A DNA stretch of 46,883 nucleotides from assembly GCF_000949295.1 (NCBI RefSeq), contig NZ_JXYS01000066.1, positions 1 through 46,883 on the forward strand. The letters run 5' to 3'. The notes beneath the pieces are model-generated. The model did not search any database and was not told where the DNA came from. It saw nothing but the letters and a program-made list of their open reading frames with translations. Both the position numbers and the translations under genes were made by a program. This DNA is from Acidithrix ferrooxidans (GTDB lineage: Bacteria > Actinomycetota > Acidimicrobiia > Acidimicrobiales > Acidimicrobiaceae). Shown piece by piece: positions 34,772 to 45,124 of the stretch (position 1 is the stretch's first letter; every line of letters starts with the position of its first letter).

Positions 34772-36217
34772 TTTTGTATCTTCTTTTTTTGATGATCTTT
34801 CTTTGGTGAAAGCTTACATGAGCTACGCCACGTTCAATTTTGAGTGATTGATGTATTTGGGACTGCAACTATGCCGGATGGTCAAAGCTGAATCTGGCAT
34901 CTTCTGATAAAGTTCTACGGATGTGATATCTGTTGGTTTCATCGAACTGAATTCTTTTTTTTATGCGACAATTGCAGTGCTTAGATCCATCTAGCGTCAC
35001 ATCTCGGCGGCTCTTGGCCCTGATGATCACGGCACTGATAATCTCGGATCGAACGGGAAAGTTTCTGGCTATCGGCAAAGGACAAATTAAGGTTTAAAAG
35101 GTTCCCCGTCGTCTCCTTGGCTACCACAACTTCGCAAACCATGGTGACTAGGATCCCCTTTATAAGACGACTTCAAAGTTCAAGTTTCGATGGGACTCTT
35201 TGGCAATTGGCTCGGTTGATTTCACCATGAGTATTCGCATCAAGATGTATTTTTTCTAATCAACCGTATACCTATTCACACCCCGCCTAGAGATCGCTTC
35301 GGGGGTCTTATCGGAGCTTTCACGGGGGGGTGGTTCTCCTGTTGCTAGTCATCGTGATCTTTATCGTCATCTCTTTTTGCGGCTGCTACTTGCTATTTTA
35401 GGTTGGATCGGCTATCTCTATGGGATTTTGCAATTGTTCGTAATAGTTACGAAGTGCAAATTATGGGTGTCAAGCTTGCATTGGCTGTGGATCAACCAGA
35501 TGAGAGGTATCCAGCTTTGGGTCTTTTGATTGCGATCGCTGAGTCCACCCGAGACAAGGATGGATGAGCTGTTGCAAATAGATCTTTAGTTCGCCGACAG
35601 CGGGGTTTAGGATAGAATCCTTGTGGTTTTTCAAATTTGATTACCATATAAAAATTAAAGTGTTATCAAAATGTGTTTGAGGTTAAGGTTCGATTTGAGT
35701 AAAAGATCATCGATCATCTAAGTTACGATGATGGGTTGCGGTTGACTTTGGTTAGAGACGGTCGAGTTTGATTGGTTCGAGGTCGATCTCTTTTTTACGC
35801 CTGGATCCTTCATTTCGCTGGCGAAGGTGATCTCCGGGCGAGCTAATTGAGGTTTACCTCACCTTTTCTGGCAAATCTTTTCCAATCAGCCTTTTTAGAT
35901 TTGCCCATTACTCGTTGACTTGTTTGGAGATATTGACTTACCTTGGGGGTAGTCTGAAATCTTTGCCGAGTTTGCAGATGCCCGGACTCATGCGAACTAT
36001 TTGATATTATTAGCTCTTTTTGAAGTTCTGACCTAGGTTCATCGACATGTGGCATTGAGTGTAGTTTGAGGGATTTATCCTTGTTCTAGACTATCTTCTT
36101 TAGATGTATTGGGATACTACGCAGTAGTTGTCCGGAACTTTTTTCGAAGTTGAGCGGTTTTGTCGCCGCAAAACTTGTGGATTTTGGTCGATGGATCGAG
36201 ATCGAATGGAGGCTCAA
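34772..36217. other. 1.4-kb gap with decayed coding-like segments
   Basis: The longest gap of the window. 35260-35529 (+) is an open stretch with no good start, containing a membrane-helix-like RLLLAILGWIGYLYGILQLF, which may be a broken membrane-protein gene. G/C-rich short repeats occur at 35281-35330. A minus frame 34869-35078 is Arg-rich without recognisable motifs. The last part must hold the promoter of the ANTAR regulator. Confidence 0.4.
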
Positions 36218-36820
36218 ATGGCTCGTGTGGTAATCGCAGAAGACGAAGCGATAATTCGGCTTGATCTGAAGGAAGCTCTTGAAGAGCTTGGGTACGAGGT
36301 AGTTGGCGCAGCAAGTACTGGAGATGAGGGACTGGAAATGATCCGATCCCTAAAGCCCGACTTCGCAATTTTGGATATCAAGATGCCGGGCCTCGATGGA
36401 TTGCAGGTTGCCCATGAAGTGGGCGAAGATAAGATCTGTCCGGTAATTATTTTGACTGCTTTCTCGCAGAGGGCCTTGATTGAACAGGCGAGAGATGCTG
36501 GCGCTCTGGCATATTTAGTTAAGCCATTTCAGCCAGCGGATTTGGTTCCAGCGATTGAGATTGCAATCGCTCGGTTCGCGCAGGCCCGGGCACTTGAAGA
36601 GGAGATCGCAGCACTTTCGGATCGCTCGGATTCACTCAGCGCGCAGCTTGAACTTCGAAAGTTGCTCGATCGTGCAAAAGGAATACTGATGGAGCGTTAT
36701 GATATGACCGAGCCGGAATCATTCAGCTTTATACAGCGATCCGCTATGGACAGCCGCGCGCGAATGTCAGAGGTCGCAACCAAAGTTATCTCTGGGGAGC
36801 TTACCCCGCTGGCTCAATAA
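36218..36820 (+). CDS. ANTAR-domain response regulator (PdtaR-like)
   Basis: A two-domain regulator that controls transcription elongation by binding RNA hairpins through ANTAR, after phosphorylation by a partner kinase. The receiver domain (1 to about 120) has EDE at 8-10, phosphoacceptor Asp53 in FAILDIKMPG, and Lys in YLVKPFQP. The ANTAR domain (about 138-193) has LLDRAKGILMERY and the Ala/Met pattern MSEVATKVI. ATG 36218 is chosen because GGAGG is five bases upstream; earlier in-frame starts from 36128 lack one. Mycobacterial PdtaR is likewise near polA, so orthology is likely. No kinase is adjacent. Confidence 0.9.
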   Translation: MARVVIAEDEAIIRLDLKEALEELGYEVVGAASTGDEGLEMIRSLKPDFAILDIKMPGLDGLQVAHEVGEDKICPVIILTAFSQRALIEQARDAGALAYLVKPFQPADLVPAIEIAIARFAQARALEEEIAALSDRSDSLSAQLELRKLLDRAKGILMERYDMTEPESFSFIQRSAMDSRARMSEVATKVISGELTPLAQ

Positions 36821-36852
36821 GGGTCTCTAGAGATATATCCGCGGCCAAAGGG

Positions 36853-36878
36853 TGAACCTAGCGGGTTCATTTCTATTT
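36853..36878 (+). terminator. Weak terminator after the ANTAR regulator
   Basis: TGAACC (36853-36858) and GGTTCA (36864-36869) form a six-base stem followed by TTTCTATTT. It lies 33 bases after the regulator's stop. The short stem makes this uncertain. Confidence 0.4.
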
Positions 36879-36926
36879 GATACCTATTCCACCCATTCAT
36901 TGGCTCAGATTTAATAAGGCGTAGAT

Positions 36927-39611
36927 ATGAAAAGACTTGTCGTTGTCGATGGATTCAGCCTCGCGTTTCGCGCATTCTTTGCAATTCCATTTGAAACCAT
37001 GCACAACTCTTCTGGCTTACGCACGAATGCGCTTTACGGTCTAGTGTCCATGCTCGACGGTCTACTGGAAAATTGGAAGCCATCGCATATGGCTGTGGCA
37101 CTTGATTTGCCGGAGCCTACCTTTCGCGACGAGTTAAATCCAAACTATAAGGGTCATAGGCCTCCAACTCATGAAGCGCTAGTTGAGCAGTTGGAACTTC
37201 TATCTTTGGCTATAGGTTCGCTAGGAATAGCGGTTGTCTCTAAATCAGGCTTCGAAGCTGATGACATTTTGGCGACCCTGAGTAATTTAGGCAAGGGTGC
37301 TTCGATTGAAACAATTCTTGTAACGGGCGACCGTGATAGCTATCAATTGGTAGAAGACCCATTCGTCAAGGTGCTTTATAATCGTCGGGGTGTTAGCGAC
37401 TATCTCTTGCTCGATGAAGCAGGGGTGATGGAAAAAGTTGGCGCTACCCCTAAAAATTATCCGTTACTAGCTGCTCTTCGAGGAGACCCTTCAGATAACC
37501 TAATGGGCGTTGCCGGGGTAGGGGACAAGACGGCTGCCAAGTTGGCAACTACCTACGAGACACTCGATTCGCTTTTGGGCAACTTGGATGCGTTGACCCC
37601 CAAGATTTCTCGTGCAATTGAGGCTGGCGTCGACAACCTGCGCCTGAATCTTGAGCTTACTCACCTGCGTGGAGATTTGGATCTTTCCTTGTCGCTTGCG
37701 GATTTAGAGCTAGGGCCACTAGACGATTCTAAGGCTAAGGAATTTTTTGATCTAATCGAGTCGAAGAAACTTTATTCACGCACCCTTGGTGCATTTGACT
37801 ATATTGGGCACCTGTCCAGTGGTCATGACAATACTAATGAACCAACAGTAGAGATCAGAGACGTTACCCGTGAAGAGTTTTTTAAAGACATAGGATCTTC
37901 GCAGAATGATTTTGCCGTTGGCATCGATGTTACCTACACAGGCGAGGCAGGAAGAAGTTCGATTGATGTTATCTGGTTGGCAAAAAGAGAGGGACCTGCC
38001 CAAATTGCCACCACCAAGGTGGCGCTAGAGTACCAAGATGAACGTCTTTGCCTTGAGACTCTTATTAGAGATTTGGGCGATCTTTCACTTGTTGGCTTTG
38101 GACTCAAAGAGTTTTTACGAAGACTATTTACAATAGGGCTTACTTCTCCAAAAATAGGTGCGGACTTAGGACTGAGCGCTTATTTGCTCGATAGTTCCCT
38201 GGGGGACTACGACCCATTTTCGGTTTTAGCGGCTTTTACTCCTGAGATAGTTGCTTCTATCCGTCAGGTTGAAGGAGGAAGTGGAGATTTGATACCAGAT
38301 CTCTTCTCAACGCTAAAAGATGATGTTTCATCTATGCAGATCGCATCGATGGCTGCGCTCGCCGATTTGGAGATTCGACGGTTAATCGAAGCTGACAAGA
38401 GTGATTGGCTACTTGATGCGATAGAAAATCCGCTTTTAGTCGTCCTAGCCAAGATGGAGGCGGTAGGTGTGTTGGTCGATCGCGGCTACTTGAGCGATCT
38501 CAAGGACGATTTCATCCGTCAGGCCAGGCAGTTATCGAATCAAATACAATCGATGGCAAGAAGGACCTTCAACGTAAATTCAACCAAGCAATTGGGATCA
38601 GTTCTATTTGAGGATCTGGGTCTAACTCCACCTAAAAAGACAAAGACGGGCTTTTCGACTGACGCCTCGACGCTTGAGAAGCTGATAGGTATCCACCCAA
38701 TCATCGAATTGATTATTCGATATCGAGAGGTGGAAAAGCTACGATCGACTTACGGTGAGAGCCTTTTAGCTGAAGTAGGAGGTGATGACCGTATTCATGC
38801 AACCTTTAATCAAATGGTTGCCCGGACTGGGCGACTATCTTCGGATCATCCAAACCTTCACAATATACCAATTCGTTCCGAAGAGGGAAAGAAGTTTAGA
38901 TTTGCGTTTGTTGCGCCACAAGCAACCAAATTAATCGTTGCGGATTACTCACAAATAGAGTTGCGAGTAATTGCGCACCTGAGCGGAGATCCCGGTCTGG
39001 TGGAAGCTTTTTCATTGGGGACAGATATTCACACCGAGTTGGCATCTCGTGTATTTGGTATCCCCTCGAGCCAGGTAACCTCCGCGCAACGATCAAAAGC
39101 AAAGATGGTCGCTTATGGCCTTGCCTATGGAATGGAGGCATACGGCCTAGCAACACGTTTGAACATCGATGTTGGGGAGGCCGATTCCATTTTGCAAAGC
39201 TTCTTCGGCGCTTTTCCAAAGTTGCGCCAATATATGGATTCAGTAGTTAAAGAGGCCGTCAAGAATGGCTTTACCGAGACCCAGTTCGGTCGCAAAAGAC
39301 GTATTCCGGATCTTTCTAATCCAAACGGGCGACTACGTCAAGGGGCAGAGCGTCAGGCCATGAACTCTGTAATTCAAGGGCTTGCAGCTGATATCTTCAA
39401 ACTTGCGATTGTAAACCTCGACACCAGCCTTGATCCCGAAAATGCACGTCTGATACTTCAGGTGCACGATGAGGTTTTGGTGGAAGTAAGAGCGCCAGTT
39501 GCCCAAGAGGTTGCAGACGTCGTCGTCGACGTGATGGAGAATGCGGCGAGCCTGAAGGTCCCACTGATGGTCAACTCCTACATCGTTGACAAGTGGGGGG
39601 ATTCAAAATGA
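36927..39611 (+). CDS. polA: DNA polymerase I
   Basis: Fills gaps and removes RNA primers. 894 residues: a 5'-3' exonuclease domain (1 to about 290) with VDGFSLAFRAFF, EADD, TGDRDS and GDPSDN. A 3'-5' exonuclease-like domain (about 310-500) has FAVGIDVTY where an active enzyme has DTE, so proofreading is probably lost. The polymerase domain (about 520-894) has motif A DYSQIELR, O-helix RSKAKMVAYGLAYGMEAYG, and motif C VHDE. The Tyr in the O-helix replaces the E. coli Phe762, as in mycobacterial PolA, and is known to raise acceptance of dideoxynucleotides. It stands in the conserved order polA-rpsA-coaE-uvrB. Confidence 0.97.
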   Translation: MKRLVVVDGFSLAFRAFFAIPFETMHNSSGLRTNALYGLVSMLDGLLENWKPSHMAVALDLPEPTFRDELNPNYKGHRPPTHEALVEQLELLSLAIGSLGIAVVSKSGFEADDILATLSNLGKGASIETILVTGDRDSYQLVEDPFVKVLYNRRGVSDYLLLDEAGVMEKVGATPKNYPLLAALRGDPSDNLMGVAGVGDKTAAKLATTYETLDSLLGNLDALTPKISRAIEAGVDNLRLNLELTHLRGDLDLSLSLADLELGPLDDSKAKEFFDLIESKKLYSRTLGAFDYIGHLSSGHDNTNEPTVEIRDVTREEFFKDIGSSQNDFAVGIDVTYTGEAGRSSIDVIWLAKREGPAQIATTKVALEYQDERLCLETLIRDLGDLSLVGFGLKEFLRRLFTIGLTSPKIGADLGLSAYLLDSSLGDYDPFSVLAAFTPEIVASIRQVEGGSGDLIPDLFSTLKDDVSSMQIASMAALADLEIRRLIEADKSDWLLDAIENPLLVVLAKMEAVGVLVDRGYLSDLKDDFIRQARQLSNQIQSMARRTFNVNSTKQLGSVLFEDLGLTPPKKTKTGFSTDASTLEKLIGIHPIIELIIRYREVEKLRSTYGESLLAEVGGDDRIHATFNQMVARTGRLSSDHPNLHNIPIRSEEGKKFRFAFVAPQATKLIVADYSQIELRVIAHLSGDPGLVEAFSLGTDIHTELASRVFGIPSSQVTSAQRSKAKMVAYGLAYGMEAYGLATRLNIDVGEADSILQSFFGAFPKLRQYMDSVVKEAVKNGFTETQFGRKRRIPDLSNPNGRLRQGAERQAMNSVIQGLAADIFKLAIVNLDTSLDPENARLILQVHDEVLVEVRAPVAQEVADVVVDVMENAASLKVPLMVNSYIVDKWGDSK

Positions 39612-39895
39612 ATCGCTACAGGAAGTTGCCGAAATGGACTTCAATCAAAAGATCGTGCAAGGCAACTTTTAGATAGATCGAAGAGGCGTTGCAAAAAATG
39701 TCTTCTAATTGTTTGATTTCGTTTAGGTAATATAAAGTAATTATTAACTATTATTATGCTTTGAGGAAAAAGTATGTCTTCATTACTTAGATTGTGGTAG
39801 AGGTTTATCATAAATGTGGATATGCTTTGAGATGAAGCGTAATCATTTTTTTGATTTGCTTTCAAAATTGTAAGTAAAGAAAGCGTTCTACATTC

Positions 39896-41233
39896 ATGTC
39901 CGATTCGGTTAGCGCGCCAGAAGTTGAAGTTGAAGAAATTCAGCTTGAAGACGAAGGCACACCGCGAGTAATAGTAGCAGACGATCTCGGCGATCTCTCA
40001 TTTGATGATGCGATTGCACAAACGATCGTTCGTTTTGACGATGGAGATATCGTCAAAGGTAAAGTTGTAAGGGTCGATAAAGACGAGGTTCTCCTCGACA
40101 TCGGTTTCAAGTCCGAGGGTGTTATCCCCGCGCGGGAACTTTCGATCCGTCACGACGTCAACCCATTTGAAGTCGTCAAAGTTGGCGACGAGGTTGAGGC
40201 ACTTGTCATCCAAAAGGAAGACAAGGAAGGTCGTCTAATCCTCTCCAAGAAGCGAGCTCAGTATGAGCGCGCTTGGGGCTCTATAGAAGAGGTCAAGGAG
40301 AAGAATGGCTCAGTCAAGGGTGCGGTAATCGAAGTCGTCAAGGGCGGACTTATCGTAGACATCGGACTTCGCGGTTTCTTGCCGGCATCGTTGGTAGAGC
40401 TTCGTCGAGTACGAGACCTCACTCCATACATTGGCAAGATGATGGAAGCTAAGATCATCGAGCTGGATAAGAATCGAAACAACGTTGTTCTTTCACGTCG
40501 AGCATGGTTAGAGGAGACTCAGAAAGAGCAGCGCGAAGAGTTCTTGGCCAACCTCAAGCCTGGCGACGTTCGAAAAGGTGTGGTTTCGTCTATCGTTGCC
40601 TTTGGTGTCTTTGTGGACCTTGGCGGAATGGACGGCCTCGTTCACGTCTCGGAACTTTCATGGAAGCATGTCGACCATCCATCTTCGGTAGTACAAGTTG
40701 GCGATGAGATTGACGTTCAGATTCTTGAAGTGGATCGATCCAAGGAGCGAATTTCGCTCTCCCTCAAGGCAACTCAGCGTGATCCTTGGGAAGAGTTCGC
40801 AAGCGCACATAAGCCTGGAGAATTGGTTTATGGTCGCGTAACTAAGCTGGTTCCCTTTGGTGCATTTATTCAGGTTGCTGAAGGAATCGAAGGTTTGGTC
40901 CATATTTCAGAGATGTCTTTCCAACATGTCGACTCGCCTGACCATGTAGTGGAAGTTGGCGAAGAGCTTTGGATTAAGATCATCGATATCGATCTTGCAC
41001 GTCGACGAATTAGCATCTCCATCAAGCAAGCTGCAGATGGTGGCGAAGTGGCTGCTGAATATCAAGATATCTACGGTGAGCATGCCTACGATGACGATGG
41101 TAACTTTATTGGTACCTATGACTACTCAGCAGTTGACTTTGAACCCGAAACCGAAGCCCAAAAGGCTTGGCTTGCAGACCTAGAGTCCCAGCGGGGCACC
41201 TCGGCGAGCTCAGAAGAGGATTCGCAAGAGTAA
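39896..41233 (+). CDS. rpsA: Ribosomal protein S1
   Basis: Helps 30S subunits bind and unfold mRNA. The 445-residue protein has four S1 OB-folds, at about 50-120, 135-205, 222-292 and 307-378. The last two carry the best RNA-binding pattern: GVVSSIVAFGVFVDLG, GLVHVSELSW, then GRVTKLVPFGAFIQV and GLVHISEMSF. An acidic N-terminus and a Ser/Glu-rich tail flank them. Four domains rather than six is the actinobacterial form. ATG 39896 has only AAAGAAAG far upstream, a very weak site, as is common for autoregulated S1 genes. A good terminator follows. Confidence 0.97.
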   Translation: MSDSVSAPEVEVEEIQLEDEGTPRVIVADDLGDLSFDDAIAQTIVRFDDGDIVKGKVVRVDKDEVLLDIGFKSEGVIPARELSIRHDVNPFEVVKVGDEVEALVIQKEDKEGRLILSKKRAQYERAWGSIEEVKEKNGSVKGAVIEVVKGGLIVDIGLRGFLPASLVELRRVRDLTPYIGKMMEAKIIELDKNRNNVVLSRRAWLEETQKEQREEFLANLKPGDVRKGVVSSIVAFGVFVDLGGMDGLVHVSELSWKHVDHPSSVVQVGDEIDVQILEVDRSKERISLSLKATQRDPWEEFASAHKPGELVYGRVTKLVPFGAFIQVAEGIEGLVHISEMSFQHVDSPDHVVEVGEELWIKIIDIDLARRRISISIKQAADGGEVAAEYQDIYGEHAYDDDGNFIGTYDYSAVDFEPETEAQKAWLADLESQRGTSASSEEDSQE

Positions 41234-41300
41234 TATTTGTCATCAGGAGTTACCTATCAAAGCGACAGCTCGATAGCTATTACTGACGGAAATTACTATA

Positions 41301-41341
41301 AATACTGTCTCAGACCACTTGGTTTGGGACAGTATTTTTTT
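41301..41341 (+). terminator. Rho-independent terminator of rpsA
   Basis: ATACTGTC...GACAGTAT closes a long hairpin (41302-41336, with small mismatches and an ACC/GGT inner stem) followed by seven to eight T. It is 70 bases after the rpsA stop. Confidence 0.9.
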
Positions 41342-41421
41342 ATATAGCCATGATGAATCGTGGGAGTGCTAGTTCAATGTCGCATCTTCGTATCATTGTT
41401 GGGGCTGGTTAGGATAGAGTT

Positions 41422-42027
41422 ATGCGAATCTTTGGTTTGACTGGTGGTATAGGGTCGGGTAAGTCGACGGTTGCTGCGTATTTAGGTAGGAGCGGTTTTG
41501 AAGTCATTGATGCCGATGAGATTGCACGCTATGTGGTAGAACCAGGTACGGCAGCCCTGCTTGAGATTGTCGGGGAATTTGGCACTTCTATCCTCGATGC
41601 CAGTGGTGCATTGGATCGGGCAAAGCTTGCCTCCATTGTATTTTATGATTCGGATAAGTTGCAGCTCTTGAACAGCATCACACATCCAGCCATAGGAGTG
41701 GAGATCGCGAGAAGAATTGGAAAAATTGGAGCTGGTAATCCTGATGGCGTAGTCCTGCTTGACATCCCTCTTTTGGTCGAGGGAGGAGGTAAAGCTAGAT
41801 ACGGTCTTGAAGCGCTAATAGTGGTAGATTGTGATCCCGCTATTGCATTGGAGCGGATCGTAGCCAACCGCGATATTACAAGGCAAGAGGCTCTTGCAAG
41901 GATAAATTCCCAAGTTTCTCGGGAGGTGCGCCTTGGTGTAGCAGATTACGTCCTAGATAACTCTTCGACCAAGGAAGATCTTTTGAGACAGGTTGAAGAT
42001 CTGGTCGACCTATTAGATATTGCCTGA
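41422..42027 (+). CDS. coaE: Dephospho-CoA kinase
   Basis: Last step of coenzyme A synthesis, phosphorylating the ribose 3'-OH of dephospho-CoA. The 201-residue protein starts with the P-loop GLTGGIGSGKST. DADEIARYVVEPG (substrate Asp), HPAIG, and DIPLLVEGG follow, with a lid containing ANRDITRQEALARINSQ. The fused C-terminal GrpB-like domain of mycobacterial CoaE is absent; this is the short form. It sits between rpsA and uvrB, as in other actinobacteria. Confidence 0.95.
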   Translation: MRIFGLTGGIGSGKSTVAAYLGRSGFEVIDADEIARYVVEPGTAALLEIVGEFGTSILDASGALDRAKLASIVFYDSDKLQLLNSITHPAIGVEIARRIGKIGAGNPDGVVLLDIPLLVEGGGKARYGLEALIVVDCDPAIALERIVANRDITRQEALARINSQVSREVRLGVADYVLDNSSTKEDLLRQVEDLVDLLDIA

Positions 42028-42069
42028 GGTACTGGAGTAGCAATTCTCTTCTAATTTGGCTTTCAATAT

Positions 42070-42093
42070 AAATATCCATGAATCTGGATATTT
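42070..42093 (+). terminator. AT-rich hairpin after coaE
   Basis: AAATATCCA (42070-42078) and TGGATATTT (42085-42093) are perfect complements around a six-base loop, 42 bases after the coaE stop. The T run is short (TTTAAATTG). Confidence 0.55.
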
Positions 42094-42186
42094 AAATTGA
42101 ATTGCGATATCCAACTACATTAGATCTTTGAATTTGCTATAAAAGTGCTAGTTTAGGTTTGTAATTCAGCCTCTATCGATTTTTGC

Positions 42187-42228
42187 AGATCCTTTTGGAT
42201 CTCTTGTGAAACAGACCTCAAAGTCTGT
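42187..42228. terminator. Two consecutive small hairpins
   Basis: AGATCC-TTTT-GGATCT (42187-42202) is followed nine bases later by ACAGAC-CTCAAA-GTCTGT (42211-42228). Together they may form a bidirectional transcript end between coaE and the DUF3039 gene. Confidence 0.4.
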
Positions 42229-42409
42229 TGGTCTATATATTTGTCAGATTAAATGGCCAGACAAAGTGATGCTTGTTGGCTTAAGCTTTTCCTCATGTTC
42301 GGTGGTATGACTGAGGGATGAAAGTCCAGATGGCTTTACTGTTTCGAAGACTTCGCTACCAAGATGATCGAGGCGATGTTCTGATCGCACACCTTGTCTG
42401 ATCGAATCT

Positions 42410-42652
42410 TTAGTTGCTTGGTATCTTCCAGCCCTTGGCCTGAGCAACTTCTTTGCACGTGGGACATAGTGGATACTTTTGAGGATCTCGAGTTGGGACC
42501 CAGGTCTTGCCACAAAGGGCTGTGCATGGCTTTCCCGTGATGATAGCTTCGGTAACAGCTGAGGCAGGTAGAACGATATGGGCCATTCGGTCCCTCTCGT
42601 CGATATCGTTATTGTCTGTTCTGGTATCTTCAAGTACGTCAACTCGAGACAT
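42410..42652 (-). CDS. DUF3039 zinc-ribbon-like protein
   Basis: An 80-residue protein of a family found in actinobacteria. The core is VTEAIITGKPCTALCGKTWV followed by PTRDPQKYPLCPTCKEV. The ALCGK and CPTCK Cys pairs look like a zinc knuckle, and SRDP/TRDP between them is the most conserved part of the family. The N-terminal half is acidic and unstructured. ATG 42652 has AAGGGG about ten bases upstream. The function of the family is unknown. It occurs between coaE and uvrB on the opposite strand; mycobacteria also have a small opposite-strand gene there. Confidence 0.85.
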   Translation of the reverse strand: MSRVDVLEDTRTDNNDIDERDRMAHIVLPASAVTEAIITGKPCTALCGKTWVPTRDPQKYPLCPTCKEVAQAKGWKIPSN

Positions 42653-42966
42653 TTATTAGATCCCCTTGCGCAATATATCTTTACTGCTACAATAGTTGAT
42701 TTTGGCTGGAGTCGATCTAAAAAACCTGTCACCGGCTCTCTCGCCTCGTTGATAGGTCAATGGCTACTTCTATCAATTCGCCTCTAGTTTTCATTGTTTG
42801 CAGGTCCAGGGTAAGTTTGACGCAGGGAGTCCCTGTTGTTTTTGTTAATCTGGTCGGAACGGCAAGAGTTGGCGTTGGGGTGGTTCATTTTTTTGTGGGA
42901 ACTTTTGCGGCTTTAAAGGTATAGGTAAGGGAATCGTAGTTTCGGATGGCGCCCTAGATTGATGTT
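42653..42966. other. Divergent promoter region before uvrB
   Basis: About 310 bases that should hold the uvrB and DUF3039 promoters. I looked for an actinobacterial LexA (SOS) box of the GAAC-N4-GTTC type and saw none that is convincing. Confidence 0.4.
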
Positions 42967-44973
42967 GTGACTAAATTCAAAGTTGTTTCTCCTTATCAGC
43001 CTGCAGGGGATCAGCCTACGGCGATAGCCGAGCTAAGCGATGGAATTCAGCGCGGCGAGAGGTTCCAAACCCTTCTTGGAATTACCGGTTCGGGCAAAAG
43101 TGCAACTATAGCTTGGACTATAGAGGCGGTACAGCGCCCGACCCTAGTGATTGCGCCTAATAAATCATTGGCTGCACAATTGGCGAGTGAGTTTCGCGAG
43201 TTTTTTCCAGATAATCGAGTCGAATACTTTGTGTCATATTACGACTACTATCAGCCCGAGGCTTACATACCTTCCTCAGATACCTATATCGAGAAGGATT
43301 CTTCTGTAAATGATGAGATCGATCGATTGCGCCACGCCGCTACCTCTGCTCTTTTGACGCGCCGAGATGTGATTGTAGTGGCATCTGTCTCCTGCATCTA
43401 TGGCCTAGGATCCCCGATCGAATATTCGGAGAGGATGCTCGCCTTTCAGGTCGGGGAGAGCTATGAACTAAGAGGTGTTTTACGAAGGCTTGTCGACATC
43501 CACTACGACCGGAATGATCAAAATCTCGTACGCGGAAAGTTTAGGGTTAGGGGGGATACACTAGAGATTCACCCAGCTTATGAAGAGAGGGCCTATCGCT
43601 TTGAGTTTTTTGGTGACGAATTGGAGCGGATTCAGGGTTACGACGTTTTGACCGGAGAGGTTACGGAGGAGCTCGCCGAGTATGTGGTCTTTCCTGCTAC
43701 CCACTACGTAGCTAGTAACGAGACTATGACAAGGGCCATCGCGTCGATCGAAGTCGAGTTGGGCGAGCGCCTGCGGGAATTAGAGGGTACCAATAGGCTT
43801 CTTGAGGCGCAAAGACTTAGGATGCGAACTGAATTTGACCTTGAGATGATGGCTGAAGTCGGATTCTGTAATGGTATTGAGAACTATTCGCGACACCTAG
43901 ACGGACGATCGCCAGGAGAGCCTCCCTTTACTCTGTTGGACTTCTTTCCCAAGGACTTTCTTTTGGTGATTGACGAGTCCCACGTTAGCATTCCACAATT
44001 GCATGGTCAATATGCAGGCGATAGAAGTCGAAAAGAGAACCTCGTTGAGTTTGGTTTTCGGCTTCCTTCTGCTCTGGACAATCGACCGCTTAGGTTTGAT
44101 GAATTTTATGAGAGAATCAATCAGGTCGTCTTTTTGTCTGCAACGCCCTCGAAATACGAGATCGCCCAATCCAGTCAGGTTGTCCAGCAAATAGTAAGGC
44201 CCACTGGACTGCTCGATCCTAAGGTAGTCGTGCGTCCTACTCAGCATCAGATAGATGACCTTCTTTCGGAGATTCGCGTTCGAATTGAAAAAAATGAACG
44301 TATCCTCGTGACTACTTTAACGAAAAAGATGGCGGAGGATCTAAGCGATTACCTTCTTGAACAGGGGCTTAGGGTTCGTTATTTGCACTCGAATATAGAC
44401 ACCCTTGAGAGGGTGACCATTCTTCGAGACCTGCGTCTTGGTGAGTTTGACGTTTTAGTGGGTATCAACCTTCTTCGAGAGGGTTTGGATCTGCCCGAGG
44501 TTACTTTGGTTGCGATACTCGATGCAGATAAGGAGGGGTTTTTGCGCTCTGAGACAGCTTTGATACAGACTATCGGGAGGGCTGCAAGGAATTCGGAGGG
44601 ATTTGTGATCTTGTATGCGGATACAATTACAAATTCCATGACGAGAGCTATCTCTGAGACTGAGCGTCGCAGGGCCCTCCAGCAGGCCTACAACCTAGAG
44701 CATAATATAAACCCTGTAACAATCACTAAAGCGGTAACAGACATATTGGACCAATTGAGACCATCCAAGACTGCTCCGCTTCCCAAATCTAATTCAAGAC
44801 GAAATAAGGGTATCTCGGACTATGCAACTATGAATATGAATGAGGTGGTAGCGCTTGTTCAAACCCTAGAGGCCGAGATGGCCGAAGCCGCAGCCGACCT
44901 TCGTTTTGAATATGCCGGAAGACTGAGAGATGAGATTAAAGAGTTGCGTAAGTATCTCGCTGATGTGGGTTGA
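42967..44973 (+). CDS. uvrB: Excinuclease ABC subunit B
   Basis: Damage-verifying helicase-like subunit of nucleotide excision repair. 668 residues: Walker [13 protein letters not shown] (about 39-50) and the damage-probing beta-hairpin [20 protein letters not shown] (about 93-112). [14 protein letters not shown] (Walker B) and helicase motifs V/VI with [10 protein letters not shown] and QTIGRAARN follow. A C-terminal UVR domain (about 627-662) binds UvrC. All essential parts are present. The GTG start at 42967 has only a weak ribosome binding site. uvrA and uvrC are not in the window. Confidence 0.97.
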   Translation: MTKFKVVSPYQPAGDQPTAIAELSDGIQRGERFQTLLGITGSGKSATIAWTIEAVQRPTLVIAPNKSLAAQLASEFREFFPDNRVEYFVSYYDYYQPEAYIPSSDTYIEKDSSVNDEIDRLRHAATSALLTRRDVIVVASVSCIYGLGSPIEYSERMLAFQVGESYELRGVLRRLVDIHYDRNDQNLVRGKFRVRGDTLEIHPAYEERAYRFEFFGDELERIQGYDVLTGEVTEELAEYVVFPATHYVASNETMTRAIASIEVELGERLRELEGTNRLLEAQRLRMRTEFDLEMMAEVGFCNGIENYSRHLDGRSPGEPPFTLLDFFPKDFLLVIDESHVSIPQLHGQYAGDRSRKENLVEFGFRLPSALDNRPLRFDEFYERINQVVFLSATPSKYEIAQSSQVVQQIVRPTGLLDPKVVVRPTQHQIDDLLSEIRVRIEKNERILVTTLTKKMAEDLSDYLLEQGLRVRYLHSNIDTLERVTILRDLRLGEFDVLVGINLLREGLDLPEVTLVAILDADKEGFLRSETALIQTIGRAARNSEGFVILYADTITNSMTRAISETERRRALQQAYNLEHNINPVTITKAVTDILDQLRPSKTAPLPKSNSRRNKGISDYATMNMNEVVALVQTLEAEMAEAAADLRFEYAGRLRDEIKELRKYLADVG

Positions 44974-45124
44974 ATAAATTGCAACATAGAAGAATCGACA
45001 CTACTCTTGTAGCTGGATTTGTGGTCCTAATTGTTAGATATTCCACTTATCAACGGGTTACCTGGAAGTTGAAATTCTGGGTTGATAGAATTTCCTAGCT
45101 ACGATTTTTACGGAAGGTCTTGGT

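Larger units (their letters stand above)
42028..42409. other. Convergent gap with three hairpins
   Basis: It separates rightward coaE from the leftward DUF3039 gene. It contains an AT-rich hairpin (42070-42093) and two small consecutive hairpins (42187-42228). No gene. Confidence 0.5.

Noticed and set aside
34869-35078. Minus-strand frame of 69 codons rich in Arg
   Set aside because: No ribosome binding site, no recognised motif, composition not like neighbouring genes.
42244-42732. 162-codon minus-strand frame over the DUF3039 gene
   Set aside because: It overlaps the DUF3039 gene in another frame, while that gene has clear family motifs.
42653-42966. LexA/SOS box for uvrB
   Set aside because: No GAAC-N4-GTTC-type dyad is present; partial matches were at chance level.
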